Source of the DNA: Oscillospiraceae bacterium
Lineage (GTDB): Bacteria; Bacillota; Clostridia; Oscillospirales; Ruminococcaceae
Reading direction: 5' to 3'
Assembly: GCA_009784825.1 (NCBI GenBank)
Contig: WQXO01000005.1
Location: 62,001 to 126,000 of the forward strand
DNA length: 64,000 nt
Positions within the stretch are counted from its first letter, which is position 1, and each line of letters begins with the position of its first letter. Both the position numbers and the translations under genes were made by a program. Shown piece after piece: positions 17,807-28,000 of the stretch. The notes beneath the pieces were generated by a model. It was not told the origin of the DNA and did no database searches. It saw nothing but the letters and a program-made list of their open reading frames with translations.

Positions 17807-20362
17807 TTTGATTTGTTCCATTATATAGGCTTCAAAAATGTCACCCTCTTTAATGTCGCTGAATTTTTCAAGAGCTATACCACATTCGTAGTTGTGAGCG
17901 ACTTCCTTTACATCGTGCTTAAAGCGTTTAAGACTGCTCATCTTGTCATCTGCGATAATTATACCGTCACGCACTACACGGATTTCGCAGTTACACAGAA
18001 CCTTACCGTCTAATACGTAACACCCTGCGACTATGCCCGCACCTGTAATCTTGTAAACCGCACGAACCTCAATCCTTGCACATTCAACCTCTTTAAACTT
18101 GGGCGCAAGCATACCTTTCATCGCCGCTTCAATTTCTTCAATGGCGTCGTAGATTATTCTGTAAACCCGAATGTCCACATTGTCCCGCTTGGCGTTTTCT
18201 GCCGCGGCAGGGTGAGGACGCACGTTAAACCCGACTATAATCGCACCGGAGGCATTAGCAAGCATAACGTCACTTTCGCTGATTGCACCAACACCGCCGT
18301 GGATTACACGAATACGCACTTCGGGGTGGGACAGCTTTTCAAGGGATTGCTTGACCGCCTCGGTTGAACCCTGAACGTCCGCTTTTACGATAATCGGCAG
18401 TTCCTTGACCTCGCCTTGTTCGATATGGCTGAACAGGTTTTCAAGCGTGACCTTGTTGTATAATTTAAATTGTGCTTCCTTAGCTTCGTGCTTGCGTTTT
18501 TCAACTAATTCACGTGCCAATTTCTCGTCTTGAACTGCGGAGAATTGGTCGCCCGCACTCGGCACCTCCGCTAAACCGGTAATTTCCACGGGGACAGACG
18601 GGCCGGCAGTTTTGACTGCTTTACCCTTGTCGTCGGTCATTACACGGACACGCCCTACGGCTGTTCCCGCAATAATGGTGTCACCTGTGTTAAGTGTGCC
18701 TTTTTGGACTAACAATGTTGCAACAGGCCCTCTGCCTTTGTCAAGGCGGGCTTCTATAACAGTACCTACTGCGAAGCGTTCGGGGTTGGCTTTAAGCTCA
18801 AGAACGTCGGAAGTGAGATTAACCATTTCTAAAAGGCTGTCTATCCCTGTTCTTTGCTTTGCACTGACCTCACAGCAGACCACGTCGCCGCCCCATTCTT
18901 CAATGAGGAGTCCGTGTTCGGTGAGCTCCTGCTTTATTCTTGCGGGGTTCGCTGCTTCCTTGTCGATTTTGTTGATTGCGACGATTATTGACACATTAGC
19001 AGCTTTTGCGTGGTTAATCGCTTCGATTGTCTGCGGCATAATCCCGTCGTCTGCGGCTACTACTAATATAGCAATATCGGTAACACTCGCACCCCTCGCA
19101 CGCATGGCGGTGAACGCCTCATGTCCGGGTGTGTCAAGGAAAGTAATGTCTTTCCCGCCTGCGTGGACTCGGTGAGCACCGATATGCTGGGTAATTCCGC
19201 CCGCCTCACCGGAAACAACGTCGGTGTTTCTTATGCTGTCGAGCAGTGAGGTTTTACCGTGGTCAACGTGACCCATCACCACTACTACAGGTGAACGGGG
19301 CTGTAGGTTAACGTCGGTGTCTTCTATTTCTTCAAATAAGCGTTCTTCAATAGTAACGATGATTTCTTTTTCAACCTTTGCACCGAATTCGTCGGCGACA
19401 AGGGCGGCTGTGTCATAGTCTATTATTTGATTCTGGTTGACCATTATTCCCAAGGGCATAAGCTTGCTGATGACCTTGCCCGCTGTTACTTTGAGACGGG
19501 AGGCTAATTCGCTTACCACGATTTCATCGGGGATAAGCACCTCAAGCTGTTTGGTTCTGGCACGCTCTAATTCCAACCGCTGAAGCCTTTGGGCTTCGGT
19601 TTCCCTCTGCCTTTGGTGGGGGGGCTGCTGCCTGCCTCGCATTGGCTGGTTGCGGTTGCCCATGCGTTGTTTGTTGCCTCTGAAATTGTTATCGTTCCTG
19701 TTGCGGTTTTGTGTGTTCTGCGTGCCTTGCTCACGGGCAATGCTTTCGTACCGCTCGTTATATTTATCGGTGTTGACGTAGCTTCCCCTTGTGTCAACAC
19801 GCTTGACGATTTGTTCGCCCCTTTGAACCGCTTCGCCTTTTTGCTTGGCTTTGGGCGGGTCGTTGATTTTTAAGGTGTTGATGTCCACTGCCGCCTGAAC
19901 CTGTTTCGGCATTGTCTTTTTCTTAGGCGGGGGAGCGGGTTTAGCGGGTTTTTCGGAGACTGCCCTCGGCTCTAACGGTTTGACGCTTGCCAATCTTTCG
20001 GCAGTTGTCTTTTTATCGGTTTTACCCGGTTTTGCGGCGGGAGCTTTTTCTGCCTTGGGTTTTGCGGCAGTTTCTTTTTCCGCTTTTTTCTTGGTCTTCA
20101 AAAGCGACTCGGGGACGGCTTTTTTCGGTTTTGCCGCCTTTTCTTTTTTCGGTTTTTCTGAAGTGGTTGCATAGTATTCATCAAAGGTTTTGACTTCATT
20201 TAAACGTGTGATTTTTTCCAATACAACGTCAAGCTCGGAAAGCGTCAGCGTTCCCGTCGGCTTTTTCTCGACACCGAAGTAATCCTTCACAATTGTGATG
20301 ATTTCCCCCGTTTCTATTCCGATGTCTTTCGCGGCATCCCGCAGCTTGAATTTTTGTTCCAT
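17801..20362 (-). CDS. infB: Translation initiation factor IF-2
   Basis: An 853-residue GTPase that places initiator tRNA on the ribosome. The start is the ATG at 20362 ([19 protein letters not shown]) with SD AAGGGG. Two IF2_N domains flank a Lys/Ala/Pro-rich linker (about 70-230) and a Gln/Arg-rich stretch. The G domain has [17 protein letters not shown] and NKID, followed by the C-terminal beta-barrel domains. It starts 10 bases after the end of the ylxQ remnant. The stop codon lies inside a heptad tract. Confidence 0.96.
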   Translation of the reverse strand: MEQKFKLRDAAKDIGIETGEIITIVKDYFGVEKKPTGTLTLSELDVVLEKITRLNEVKTFDEYYATTSEKPKKEKAAKPKKAVPESLLKTKKKAEKETAAKPKAEKAPAAKPGKTDKKTTAERLASVKPLEPRAVSEKPAKPAPPPKKKTMPKQVQAAVDINTLKINDPPKAKQKGEAVQRGEQIVKRVDTRGSYVNTDKYNERYESIAREQGTQNTQNRNRNDNNFRGNKQRMGNRNQPMRGRQQPPHQRQRETEAQRLQRLELERARTKQLEVLIPDEIVVSELASRLKVTAGKVISKLMPLGIMVNQNQIIDYDTAALVADEFGAKVEKEIIVTIEERLFEEIEDTDVNLQPRSPVVVVMGHVDHGKTSLLDSIRNTDVVSGEAGGITQHIGAHRVHAGGKDITFLDTPGHEAFTAMRARGASVTDIAILVVAADDGIMPQTIEAINHAKAANVSIIVAINKIDKEAANPARIKQELTEHGLLIEEWGGDVVCCEVSAKQRTGIDSLLEMVNLTSDVLELKANPERFAVGTVIEARLDKGRGPVATLLVQKGTLNTGDTIIAGTAVGRVRVMTDDKGKAVKTAGPSVPVEITGLAEVPSAGDQFSAVQDEKLARELVEKRKHEAKEAQFKLYNKVTLENLFSHIEQGEVKELPIIVKADVQGSTEAVKQSLEKLSHPEVRIRVIHGGVGAISESDVMLANASGAIIVGFNVRPHPAAAENAKRDNVDIRVYRIIYDAIEEIEAAMKGMLAPKFKEVECARIEVRAVYKITGAGIVAGCYVLDGKVLCNCEIRVVRDGIIIADDKMSSLKRFKHDVKEVAHNYECGIALEKFSDIKEGDIFEAYIMEQIKE

Positions 20363-20372
20363 TAGATTCCCC

Positions 20373-20864
20373 TTATTGTTTACTGATTGTATTAAATAAC
20401 CCCTCATCAAGGATTGCGATTATACCTGTTTTTTTGCCGAGGACTTGCTCTATTTCCGGCATGGTTGCTTCGATTTGGCGAAGCGGTTTATTGTGTTTTT
20501 CGCAGTGAAATGCCATTTCTTTTTTGCTTTTTTCGGACAGGTCTGCGGCGATTTAAACCCCTGCCGCTTTTTTTATGTCGGCAACCACCGCGTCATACCC
20601 GGTTATGAGCTTGCCGGCACGCTTGCACAGCCCGATTGTGTTCAGTATATTCATTTTGCCCCTCAATGCACGGTTGAAACTCTGTTTTTTTATTGCGGTT
20701 ATTATGCAGTCCGGATTGTCGTGGACATATGCACCCCGCCCTTCACCAATCCGTATAAGCTCGCTTTTGTCGGCTCGTTCCCTACACGCCACGCACATAC
20801 GCTGTGGGACATGTTTAATTGTCAATTGTACATTGTCAATTGTCAATTGTCCGTCACCCTTCAT
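20373..20864 (-). pseudogene. ylxR-ylxQ in-frame fusion with a premature TAA
   Basis: The frame begins at ATG 20864, overlapping the nusA stop by 11 bases. It encodes a YlxR-type RNA-binding domain (VPQRMCVACRE, RGAYVH, FNRALRGK) that runs directly into the start of a YlxQ/L7Ae-like domain (MNILNTIGLCKRAGKLITG). A TAA at 20553-20555 stops this after 103 residues. The same frame continues after the stop as IAADLSEKSKKEMAFHCEKH... for 59 codons, to TAA at 20373, and fits the rest of YlxQ; TTA to TAA (Leu) would explain it. The N-terminal residues GQLTIDNVQLTIK are encoded by a heptad tract. Either YlxQ is lost here or the assembly has an error. Confidence 0.75.
20817..20851. repeat. 7-bp-period tract inside the ylxR 5' coding end
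   Basis: On the minus strand five consecutive heptads read ACAATTG, ACAATTG, ACAATGT, ACAATTG, ACAATTA. The tract starts just after the nusA stop and is translated as the N-terminus of the YlxR fusion. Confidence 0.75.
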
Positions 20865-21915
20865 AGAAGCCGCTTTCGGGGCGAATGTCAATCTTAAATC
20901 CGGTCAGCCTTGCCGCTAATTTGGCGTTCTGCCCCCTGTTTCCGATTGCGAGTGAAAGCTGGTTGTCGGGGACTGTGACCGAGCATATGCGAAGCTCTTC
21001 ATCGGGAATGTCTACATTTATTACGTCGGCGGGTTTCAACGCTTGTTTAATAAACTCCCTTATATCGTCACTGTATAAGACTACGTCGATTTTTTCGCCG
21101 CAGATTTCTTCACAGACTTTTGATATTCTCGAACGGGCAGGCCCGATGCATGAGCCGACTGCGTCTACGTTTTCGTCGTTGGATATTACAGCAACCTTAC
21201 TGCGGAAGCCCGCTTCACGGCTGATTGCCCTTACCTCGACTATGCCGTCGTAGATTTCCGGCACCTCGTTTTCGAGTAAGCGTTTTATGAGGTTGTTGTG
21301 GGTTCTCGAAATTTTGAGCGTGGGGCGACGGTCATTAGCGGAAACGCCGGAAACGTATACCTTTATATTATCGCCGGTTTCAATAATTTCACCGGGGATT
21401 TGGTCGCTCTTAAACAAAACCACCTCGGTTGAGTTGATTTCGACTAATACGTTGCCTGTGTCGGGCTCAACCTTGTTGACCTGAACGCTGACAGCCTCGT
21501 TTTGCAGGTTGCCCCATTGTTCAATCAGCAGATTGCGTTCGACTTCCTTAATCCCCTGTTTTACGACCTGTTTCGCTGTTTGGATTGCAATTCTGCTGAA
21601 ATGCTTGGTATTGAGCTTAATCGTACATTCGCCGCCGACTTTACTGCGTTTGGAATGTTTCATAGCCTCTTCTAACGTGATTTGGTTGGCATCGTCCTCA
21701 ACATCGTCCGTCGTTTCGACAATGGCTTTGACTATGCTGACCTCGAATTTGCCCTTTTTTATATCAATATCGAACTTCGTGTTTTCGCTTCGGGGGTATT
21801 CCTTTTTAATAGCAATGATTATGGCGTTTTGAATCTTCTCTGCCAAAACCTCGGGTTCTATCCCTTTCTCTTTTGCTACAAGCGACAGTGCTTCAAAAAG
21901 CTCGTTGTTGTTCAT
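20854..21915 (-). CDS. nusA: Transcription termination/antitermination factor NusA
   Basis: A 353-residue factor that binds RNA polymerase and controls pausing, termination and antitermination. The ATG at 21915 is supported by GGAGGA 9 bases upstream and by the ATGA overlap with rimP. N-terminal polymerase-binding domain MNNNELFEALSLVAKEKG, S1 domain (about 130-200), then KH domains including GFRSKVAV and NQLSLAIGNRGQNAKLAARLTG. It has the compact Gram-positive length without the C-terminal acidic repeats. Confidence 0.96.
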   Translation of the reverse strand: MNNNELFEALSLVAKEKGIEPEVLAEKIQNAIIIAIKKEYPRSENTKFDIDIKKGKFEVSIVKAIVETTDDVEDDANQITLEEAMKHSKRSKVGGECTIKLNTKHFSRIAIQTAKQVVKQGIKEVERNLLIEQWGNLQNEAVSVQVNKVEPDTGNVLVEINSTEVVLFKSDQIPGEIIETGDNIKVYVSGVSANDRRPTLKISRTHNNLIKRLLENEVPEIYDGIVEVRAISREAGFRSKVAVISNDENVDAVGSCIGPARSRISKVCEEICGEKIDVVLYSDDIREFIKQALKPADVINVDIPDEELRICSVTVPDNQLSLAIGNRGQNAKLAARLTGFKIDIRPESGFYEG

Positions 21916-22370
21916 GGTTGTTGTTCCTCCAAAGTAATTCTTAGGCATTTCTTTAATAGTATGGTTTCTTTATTAATTGTAACTGTTTTTTCCTCAGTGC
22001 TGTATCCGGTTAAATTTCCGGTGAGGGTTTCGGTTTTGCCGTTGTCAAGCCGTTTCATGATTTTAACTGTCTTCCCTTTGCATTTTTCAAAGTGTTCCGC
22101 CTTGCGTAGCCGCCGTGACAGTCCGGGTGAGCCGATTTCTAAAATATCAACCTGTTTTATGAATTCCTCGGCGTCCATTAGTTTATTCAAGGGTGGGGTC
22201 AGTTTTTCGCAGGTGTCCATGTCTAAGACTCCGTCCTTGGGTTCAAACAGGATTTTGAGATAGTGCATCGCACCCTCTTTCTCAAATATCACGTCCCATA
22301 ATATGCAGTTGTGCTGTTCTAAGAACGGCTCTGCAATCAGCCTTGCACGGTCTTCTATTTTATTGCTCAT
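21912..22370 (-). CDS. rimP: Ribosome maturation factor RimP
   Basis: A 152-residue protein needed for 30S subunit assembly. Seen in LRILFEPKDGVLDMDTCEKLTPPLNKLMDAEEF-like order and in DILEIGSPGLSRRLRKAEHFEKCKGKTVKI, the classical RimP signature. It is the first gene of the nusA-infB operon, with SD AAGAGGG and a strong promoter upstream. It overlaps nusA by 4 bases. Confidence 0.94.
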   Translation of the reverse strand: MSNKIEDRARLIAEPFLEQHNCILWDVIFEKEGAMHYLKILFEPKDGVLDMDTCEKLTPPLNKLMDAEEFIKQVDILEIGSPGLSRRLRKAEHFEKCKGKTVKIMKRLDNGKTETLTGNLTGYSTEEKTVTINKETILLKKCLRITLEEQQP

Positions 22371-22384
22371 ATGCCCTCTTTTAC

Positions 22385-22449
22385 GGGATGATACGGAATC
22401 ATCCCTTACATTTCTGATATAACTTAAACCGGGGCGTCAACCCCGGTTT
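22385..22449 (-). promoter_or_regulatory. Two hairpins in the rimP-nusA leader
   Basis: Between the promoter and rimP the leader RNA can form a 9-bp GC-rich hairpin (arms 22426-22434 and 22441-22449, core AAACCGGGG) and an 8-bp hairpin (arms 22385-22392 and 22398-22405, GGGATGAT) that ends about 14 bases before the rimP start. The first resembles a terminator without a proper U-run. Such leaders in nusA operons often serve attenuation or autoregulation; here this is inference. Confidence 0.5.
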
Positions 22450-22465
22450 TCTAAATCTGTAAATG

Positions 22466-22494
22466 ATTATAGCACGGTTTTTGATATTTGTCAA
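22466..22494 (-). promoter_or_regulatory. Strong sigma-A promoter of the rimP-nusA-infB operon
   Basis: Perfect -35 TTGACA (22489-22494), 17-base spacer and -10 TATAAT (22466-22471) on the minus strand. This is the only consensus promoter I found for the minus-strand series running down to about 4.5 kb. Confidence 0.8.
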
Positions 22495-22619
22495 TAGGTT
22501 TGAATATTTTACTTTGATTTTACTTTACTTGTCGAAAATGCATTAAATGTTTAAACTGTTTTGGCAAATTTTGTGAAAAAGATACAAATCTGTCGCTGAA
22601 ACTTTATTTATTCTGCGAA

Positions 22620-22680
22620 TTGTAATCGTTTACATTTTAGTGTATAATCAGAATGAGAAGAAATGTAACCAATTTGTAAC
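22620..22680 (+). promoter_or_regulatory. Promoter and operators of the LacI-type regulator gene
   Basis: -10 TATAAT at 22643-22648, -35-like TTGTAA at 22620-22625 (17-base spacer). The palindrome TGTAATCGTTTACA at 22621-22634 overlaps the -35 and has the central CG of LacI-family operators, suggesting autorepression. Downstream of the start point two GTAAC boxes 11 bp apart (22665, 22676) share 16 identical bases, GTAACCAATTTGTAAC, with the box region at 2484-2499. Confidence 0.6.
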
Positions 22681-22703
22681 CTGTTCGAGATGGGGGTGAG
22701 CAT

Positions 22704-23714
22704 ATGGGAGTGACCATTAAAGATGTCGCGAGAACCGCTAATGTTTCGGTCGCTACGGTTTCCCGTGTGCTTAATAAGAAAACCAACGTCTCGGAGGACG
22801 CTGTTAATGCGGTTAATGCGGCGGTGGAGGAGTTAGGGTATAACCCGAATTATCTGGGGCGGGATTTGCGAAAAAGCGAAACAAGGCGAATTTTAGCGAT
22901 TGTTTCGTCGATGGGTCACAGCTTTTATTCCGATGTGCTTATCGGAATGGAGCGGGCGGCAAGGGCTAATGATTATGATGTTCTTGTCGTGACGAATAAC
23001 GATGACCCTGTTCACGAAATGCACCTGCTGGGTATGCTGTTCTCTCGTTCGGTGGACGGTGCGGTGTTGCTTGCACCGAAATTAGATGCTAAGGTTTTGT
23101 CGGGGTTGGCAGAGAATTACAACATTGCTGTCTGCCTTGAACGGTTAGACAACTGTAAAGCCTTGACTGTAACTATTGACAATGTCCGTGCAGGGAGAGA
23201 TGCGGTAAGCTATTTAATAAGGAAAGGGCATAAGCGGATAGGGTTAATCAGCACCGAAATTCGCAGTCAGTCCTCAGTTGACCGTGAGCAGGGGTATATT
23301 AACGCCCTTAAAGAAAACGGAATCCCTGTTGAGAGCGAATACATATATTATGGTGGGTATGACCATGAGTCGGGTGTTAAGGGAAGTGCGTATTTCCTTG
23401 GGTTGAAGTTCCCGCCGACTGCTGTTTTCTGCATTTCGGATACCGTTGCAATCGGGGCGATGAGTGCGGCTATGGCGTGCGGGGTTAAGGTGGGTAAGGA
23501 GATGATGTTCTTCGGGTTCGATAACATTACGTTTTCACGGGTGTTTAAGCCGCACCTGTCTACCGTGGAGCAGCCTTGTATTCTTCAAGGGAAAACAGTT
23601 GTTGAAAAGTTGGTCAGGAATATTAAAACAGAGGACCCGCTTGAACGGGACAACGGGCTGTATATGCTCCCGCATAGCCTTATTTTAAGAGAATCTACGA
23701 ACGATTCAAGATAA
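22704..23714 (+). CDS. LacI-family transcriptional regulator
   Basis: A 336-residue sugar-responsive repressor. The N-terminal helix-turn-helix TIKDVARTANVSVATVSRVLN and hinge region (VEELGYNPNYLGRDL) are classic; the rest is a periplasmic-binding-protein fold effector domain (SSMGHSFYSDVLIGME, ISTEIRSQSSVDREQGY, MFFGFDNITFSRVFKPHLSTV). The SD GGGGGTG precedes the ATG. It stands alone with its own promoter, divergent from rimP, and no sugar genes adjoin it. The DNA target in the window is probably its own operator at 22621. Confidence 0.92.
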   Translation: MGVTIKDVARTANVSVATVSRVLNKKTNVSEDAVNAVNAAVEELGYNPNYLGRDLRKSETRRILAIVSSMGHSFYSDVLIGMERAARANDYDVLVVTNNDDPVHEMHLLGMLFSRSVDGAVLLAPKLDAKVLSGLAENYNIAVCLERLDNCKALTVTIDNVRAGRDAVSYLIRKGHKRIGLISTEIRSQSSVDREQGYINALKENGIPVESEYIYYGGYDHESGVKGSAYFLGLKFPPTAVFCISDTVAIGAMSAAMACGVKVGKEMMFFGFDNITFSRVFKPHLSTVEQPCILQGKTVVEKLVRNIKTEDPLERDNGLYMLPHSLILRESTNDSR

Positions 23715-23732
23715 ACAAGTTTTCGGGTTATA

Positions 23733-23886
23733 TCATTATTAATTGTTTATTATTAATTATTAATTGTAAATGTGGCGGGCACAGTCTTTCTCATTCCCGG
23801 TATAAGCAGGTATTTGCTTTTGGGATGATAAGGATGTGCCCACTACGATTTAATTAACAATTAATAATGAATAATGAATAATGAAC
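23733..23886. repeat. Palindromic repeat element bounded by heptad tracts
   Basis: About 150 bases between two genes hold a nested inverted structure. Outer A/T-rich heptad tracts (23733-23770 and 23851-23886) are roughly inverted copies of one another. Inside are arms GGGCACA/TGTGCCC, then CATTCCC/GGGATG, and a central AAGCA/TGCTT hairpin. It encodes nothing and resembles a small MITE- or REP-like element. There are no terminal transposase signals. Confidence 0.6.
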
Positions 23887-23889
23887 GGA

Positions 23890-25020
23890 TTATGATAGTC
23901 TTTCTTTGAAGTCGGTGTAGGTGAATTGTTTTATTGTTTCGACTTTGCCGTTTTTGCGGAGGATTGCAATTGAGGGGAGCGGGGTTCCGTTAAAGGTGTT
24001 GTTCTTGACCATTGAGTAAATTGCCATGTCCTCGAAGAATATTTTGTCACCTGAGTGTAACGGTTCATCGAAGCTGTAGTCGCTGATTATGTCGCCCGCT
24101 AAACAGGTGTTACCCGCCATACGATAGGTATGTGCCTTTTCGCCGGGTTCGCCGCTTGTGATTACGGGAGGGCGGTAGGGCATTTCAATCACATCAGGCA
24201 TATGACAGGCGGCACTTACATTGAGAATGGCAATGTCCATGTCGTTGTGAACTATGTCAAGCACTTCTGCTACGAGATACCCTGCGTTTAGGGCGACAGC
24301 CTCCCCCGGTTCGAGGTAGACCTGCAGCCCGTAGTCTTGCACACGTTTTATACAGGTTTCGAGCAGTTCGAGGTCATACCCGTCACGGGTGATATGATGA
24401 CCTCCGCCCATGTTAAGCCAGTCGATTTTTTTGAATAAATGCCCGAATTTTTCTATTACAACGTCAAGGGTTTCGGCGAGTGCGTCGCTGTTCTGCTCGC
24501 ATAAGGTATGAAAGTGAAGCCCTTGTATTCCCGACAAGTCTGCGTTTTTCAACGAATCAAGAGTAGCACCTAAGCGGGAATGCTTTGAGCAGGGGTCGTA
24601 GATTGCGTTTTCTTGAGTAGAGTGTTCAGGGTTAATTCGCAGTCCGTAAGAAATATTTTCGGCGGTTGCTGATTTATATTTTTGAAATTGATTATATGAG
24701 TTAAAGACTATGTGGGAGCAGATTTTCGATAATTCGTGAAAGTCGCCCTCGGTGTATGCCGGGGAGAATACATGAACCTCGCCGCCCATGTGTTCATACC
24801 CTAACCTTGCCTCATATAACCCGCTTGCTGTTGTTCCCGAAATATACTGCCCTATGAGCGGGTAGAGGGAGTATGCCGAGAACGCCTTTTGGGCAAGCAG
24901 GATTTTACAGCCGGTACGCTGTTCAACCCCTTGAAGAATTTCTAAATTTTTAATAAGCCTTGCTTCGTCAATAACGTAGCAAGGCGTATTTATATTCTGT
25001 AACAGACTAAGATTATTCAT
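23890..25020 (-). CDS. nspC: Carboxynorspermidine decarboxylase
   Basis: A 376-residue PLP-dependent fold III decarboxylase that turns carboxy(nor)spermidine into (nor)spermidine. Family features are NTPCYVIDEARLIKNL, LLAQKAFSAYS (Lys for PLP), LRINPEHSTQENAIYDPCSKHSRLG, LHFHTLCEQNSD, WLNMGGGHHITRDGYD and GNTCLAGD. It usually works with carboxyspermidine dehydrogenase, which is not in the window. It overlaps the 1,196-residue gene by 8 bases, and that odd partner is the only gene it is coupled to. speD and an Orn/Lys/Arg decarboxylase elsewhere in the window suggest further polyamine steps. Confidence 0.92.
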   Translation of the reverse strand: MNNLSLLQNINTPCYVIDEARLIKNLEILQGVEQRTGCKILLAQKAFSAYSLYPLIGQYISGTTASGLYEARLGYEHMGGEVHVFSPAYTEGDFHELSKICSHIVFNSYNQFQKYKSATAENISYGLRINPEHSTQENAIYDPCSKHSRLGATLDSLKNADLSGIQGLHFHTLCEQNSDALAETLDVVIEKFGHLFKKIDWLNMGGGHHITRDGYDLELLETCIKRVQDYGLQVYLEPGEAVALNAGYLVAEVLDIVHNDMDIAILNVSAACHMPDVIEMPYRPPVITSGEPGEKAHTYRMAGNTCLAGDIISDYSFDEPLHSGDKIFFEDMAIYSMVKNNTFNGTPLPSIAILRKNGKVETIKQFTYTDFKERLS

Positions 25021-28000
25021 GCTCCATAACTTTCATAAGGCGGTAGACCGAGTTGATTTTGTCGTATACCTTGGTGTCGTTTTTGCCTGTGAAGATGTTC
25101 TTCATAAACAATGCCGTGTTTTTGTAGAACAGCTCCTCGAAGTTTCCGATGTCCGCCCCTCCGTGGGGGTAGCGTTCGTCAGACATGAAGTAGCCGGTAA
25201 TGTCGATTACAAAACAGCCGGTTTTTTCGATGAAGTATTCCTCACATTCTGCAATTATTGCACCGGTTTTTTCAACGAATTCTTTATCGACGTTAAGCTC
25301 GACAACGTCCCCTTCAAGGTTTATAAAGTATTCGGCGGGGCTTATGCGGTTTAAAATAATGTTGTTGCCGTATTTAGCCTTGACCGCCTCAATCATTTTA
25401 TCCAATGCGGCAAAGACCTTCTTCTTGTCGTAGTTTTTGTATAATCGGAAAAACTTACAGTCCCTCACGATGTTGTTGAAGAACATGGTTCGGCGAATGA
25501 ATTCGTCAATTTCAAAGAAGCCGCCCTTGTATGCCGCCATTTCCGACGCTAAATCAAAGAAGTCGGCGATGAGCCATTCGCTCTTACTTTCGCTGACAAT
25601 GTTGCCCGCCTGCCGCTTAAACGCCGTTGTAATGTCGTTGCGGAGTTCCTCGCTTCCCATGAAGTTTGCCGCAGACTCGAACATTTCCTCGGTGTGTTCA
25701 ATCGGGTCGGTGAACGCCCAGCAGAACGAGTTTTTCTCAATATAGTTCATCACCGCTACGTTCGGGCATGCCGCCGCCGAAATGTATGACAGGTCAGTCC
25801 CCCATACGTCAATCTTCATCGGGGAGGACGCTAAAGCGTATTCGTTAAGTGCGTCCTTGATATAAGAAAGCGTTTCTTTGTTTGCTTTGTTTTTCTTTAT
25901 GCCATTCACGTATTTCAAAAGCTTAAAATAAAACGGGAGTGTTTTTACGGTTATGGCGGCGTCAAATTCCGGGAAATGTTCTTTTAACCCTGCTTGTACG
26001 GGGTTAATCAGGCTTCCCAAAACCTCAAAATCGTAATCAAACATCACGGAATAATTAATGTCGGGGGAGGATAGCTCTCCGTCGCTGATTGCTTTGATTG
26101 CTTTAAGCCCTGCTATGAATTCGGCAGGGTAATTCTCGGGGGAATCGAAAACATCTTGAAAAGATAATCCGGCGTTTTTAATTTGGATTAACGAGTCGGA
26201 ATATTCACGAATGAAGCTTTTCGAGGATTTTTCGGCAACTGTGTCTGCGGGGCAGTTCTTGTCTAACACGAAGGGGGCGAGCTTCCTAAGGGTGAGATTA
26301 TCGTAATAGTAAAGATACCTTTTGAGCCATATGTCGCCGAAATTGGGCTTCTCACCGTTGAAAATCCCGTCAAGCTCACGCCTTGCGTGCTGAATAAAGA
26401 ATTCGTCATAGAAAGGCGTGTTCTGCCCTGCGGCGAAGTATTCCCCCGCTGAAGCGATGACCGTCGGGTTGACTTGCTCAATAAAATAGTCCTCAAGCCG
26501 TTTTATAATGCGTGCTAATTTCTGGGTTTTTTCGCCGTCACCCCCGGGTGCTTCACCAAGTAAGCGGATTTGCTTCTTGGAAGCGTAGAACTTGTTAAGG
26601 CGGTGTTTGATTAGAATTATGTTTTCGCCCTTGTATGCGGATTTTGCTGTTTCGATGAAATTGTCCATTCCCGCTTTCCAGAAACTGTCCTTAAACGACG
26701 GTTTGACCCCGTTAAGCGGCATAATCGCCGAATCGTAAAAATCAATCACGAGATAGTCGGCTTTAGGGATTTCAGTTATGTTAAGGGCGGACGCACCGAT
26801 TAATTCACCGACGGGTAACAGGTTTTGAATCATTCCCGAGCCGATTAAAGATAGTTTTATGTCTTTTTTCTTGGGTTGGGGGGCGGGGCTTTCGCTTGGA
26901 GCAACAACAATGCTGTTTTCTGCGGGTTCTGTTTGGGCAGAGGCAGGCATTATTCTGTAGGCGTCGTCGCATATGCAGGGGATTACTTTTATGTCGGTCA
27001 GCCGTGCGGTTAAATCGGAGTTACGCTTGTCTAACGGTTTTTCAATCGTTAAAGAAAGCAGTTCTGAGCTGCGGGCTGCACCGAGTTCGGAATAGCCTGT
27101 TATAAAACTGCCGAGGGAATAGTATACATGAACCTCCCTGCGGTCTTGTGTGGTGATGATTTCGTTGCCTTGGATTACGCCAGGCCCTCCGCCTACTATG
27201 AAATCGGCTCCGAGTGAGGCGATTTTTTCGGCGGCGGCGAACTGGTTATCCCTTGTCATATGTGAACCCGGAACGCCCCAGCGGCAGACTGCTATTATAT
27301 ATTCCGCACCCTCTTTTTTAACGGCGGCTATGTCATTCGGGGTGATAGATGCCGTTGCCCCGTCAAACTTAAATGTGATAAACGCGATTTTAATGCCGTT
27401 AATGTCGGCAATGACACGGCTGCCCTTTTGGTTGAAGTCGGCATAGTTAATCCCGCACCGAATGTATTCACTCGCTGTTTCCGGGGAGACGGCGAGTACA
27501 CTTGCCGCACAGTCAAACCCTGCGTTGCGTATCGCTTCGGTGAAAAGCGGGGGTGCGTTGAAGTTGCGCTTGCCCTCCAACCACGGCTGTCTTATTGCGA
27601 AGGGGCGTTTCCTCGAATATTCGTATATTATTGTTCCTGCGGCATAGTCGGCACTTTTGATGATTTCCCGCACACCGTCGAAGCATTCCTCATAATCTTG
27701 CTGTTCGCCCGGACACATCATGTCGCCTGCAATAATAATCCGTGCCGCAACCTTGTTCGGGAACAGGAAGTTGTTCCTGCCCATGAACCTCGGCACTGCC
27801 ATTGCGGGGCGGATTTGCGATTTGTCACGCCCTACGAATATGTCTGCCTGTGTTTGTTTTCCGCCGGAGTCGGCAGTTATAATCACCGAGCCGTTTTTCT
27901 TGGCGGTGACTGAGCCTGTCGGGCTGACCTCGGCAATATTATTGTCCGAGCTAATCCATTGCACATTCTGGGCGGCACAGGTTAGGTCGTTTGTTTGACC

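Noticed and set aside
18612..19175. 187-codon frame opposite infB
   Set aside because: infB is fully conserved here; the antisense frame shows no domain or start signal.
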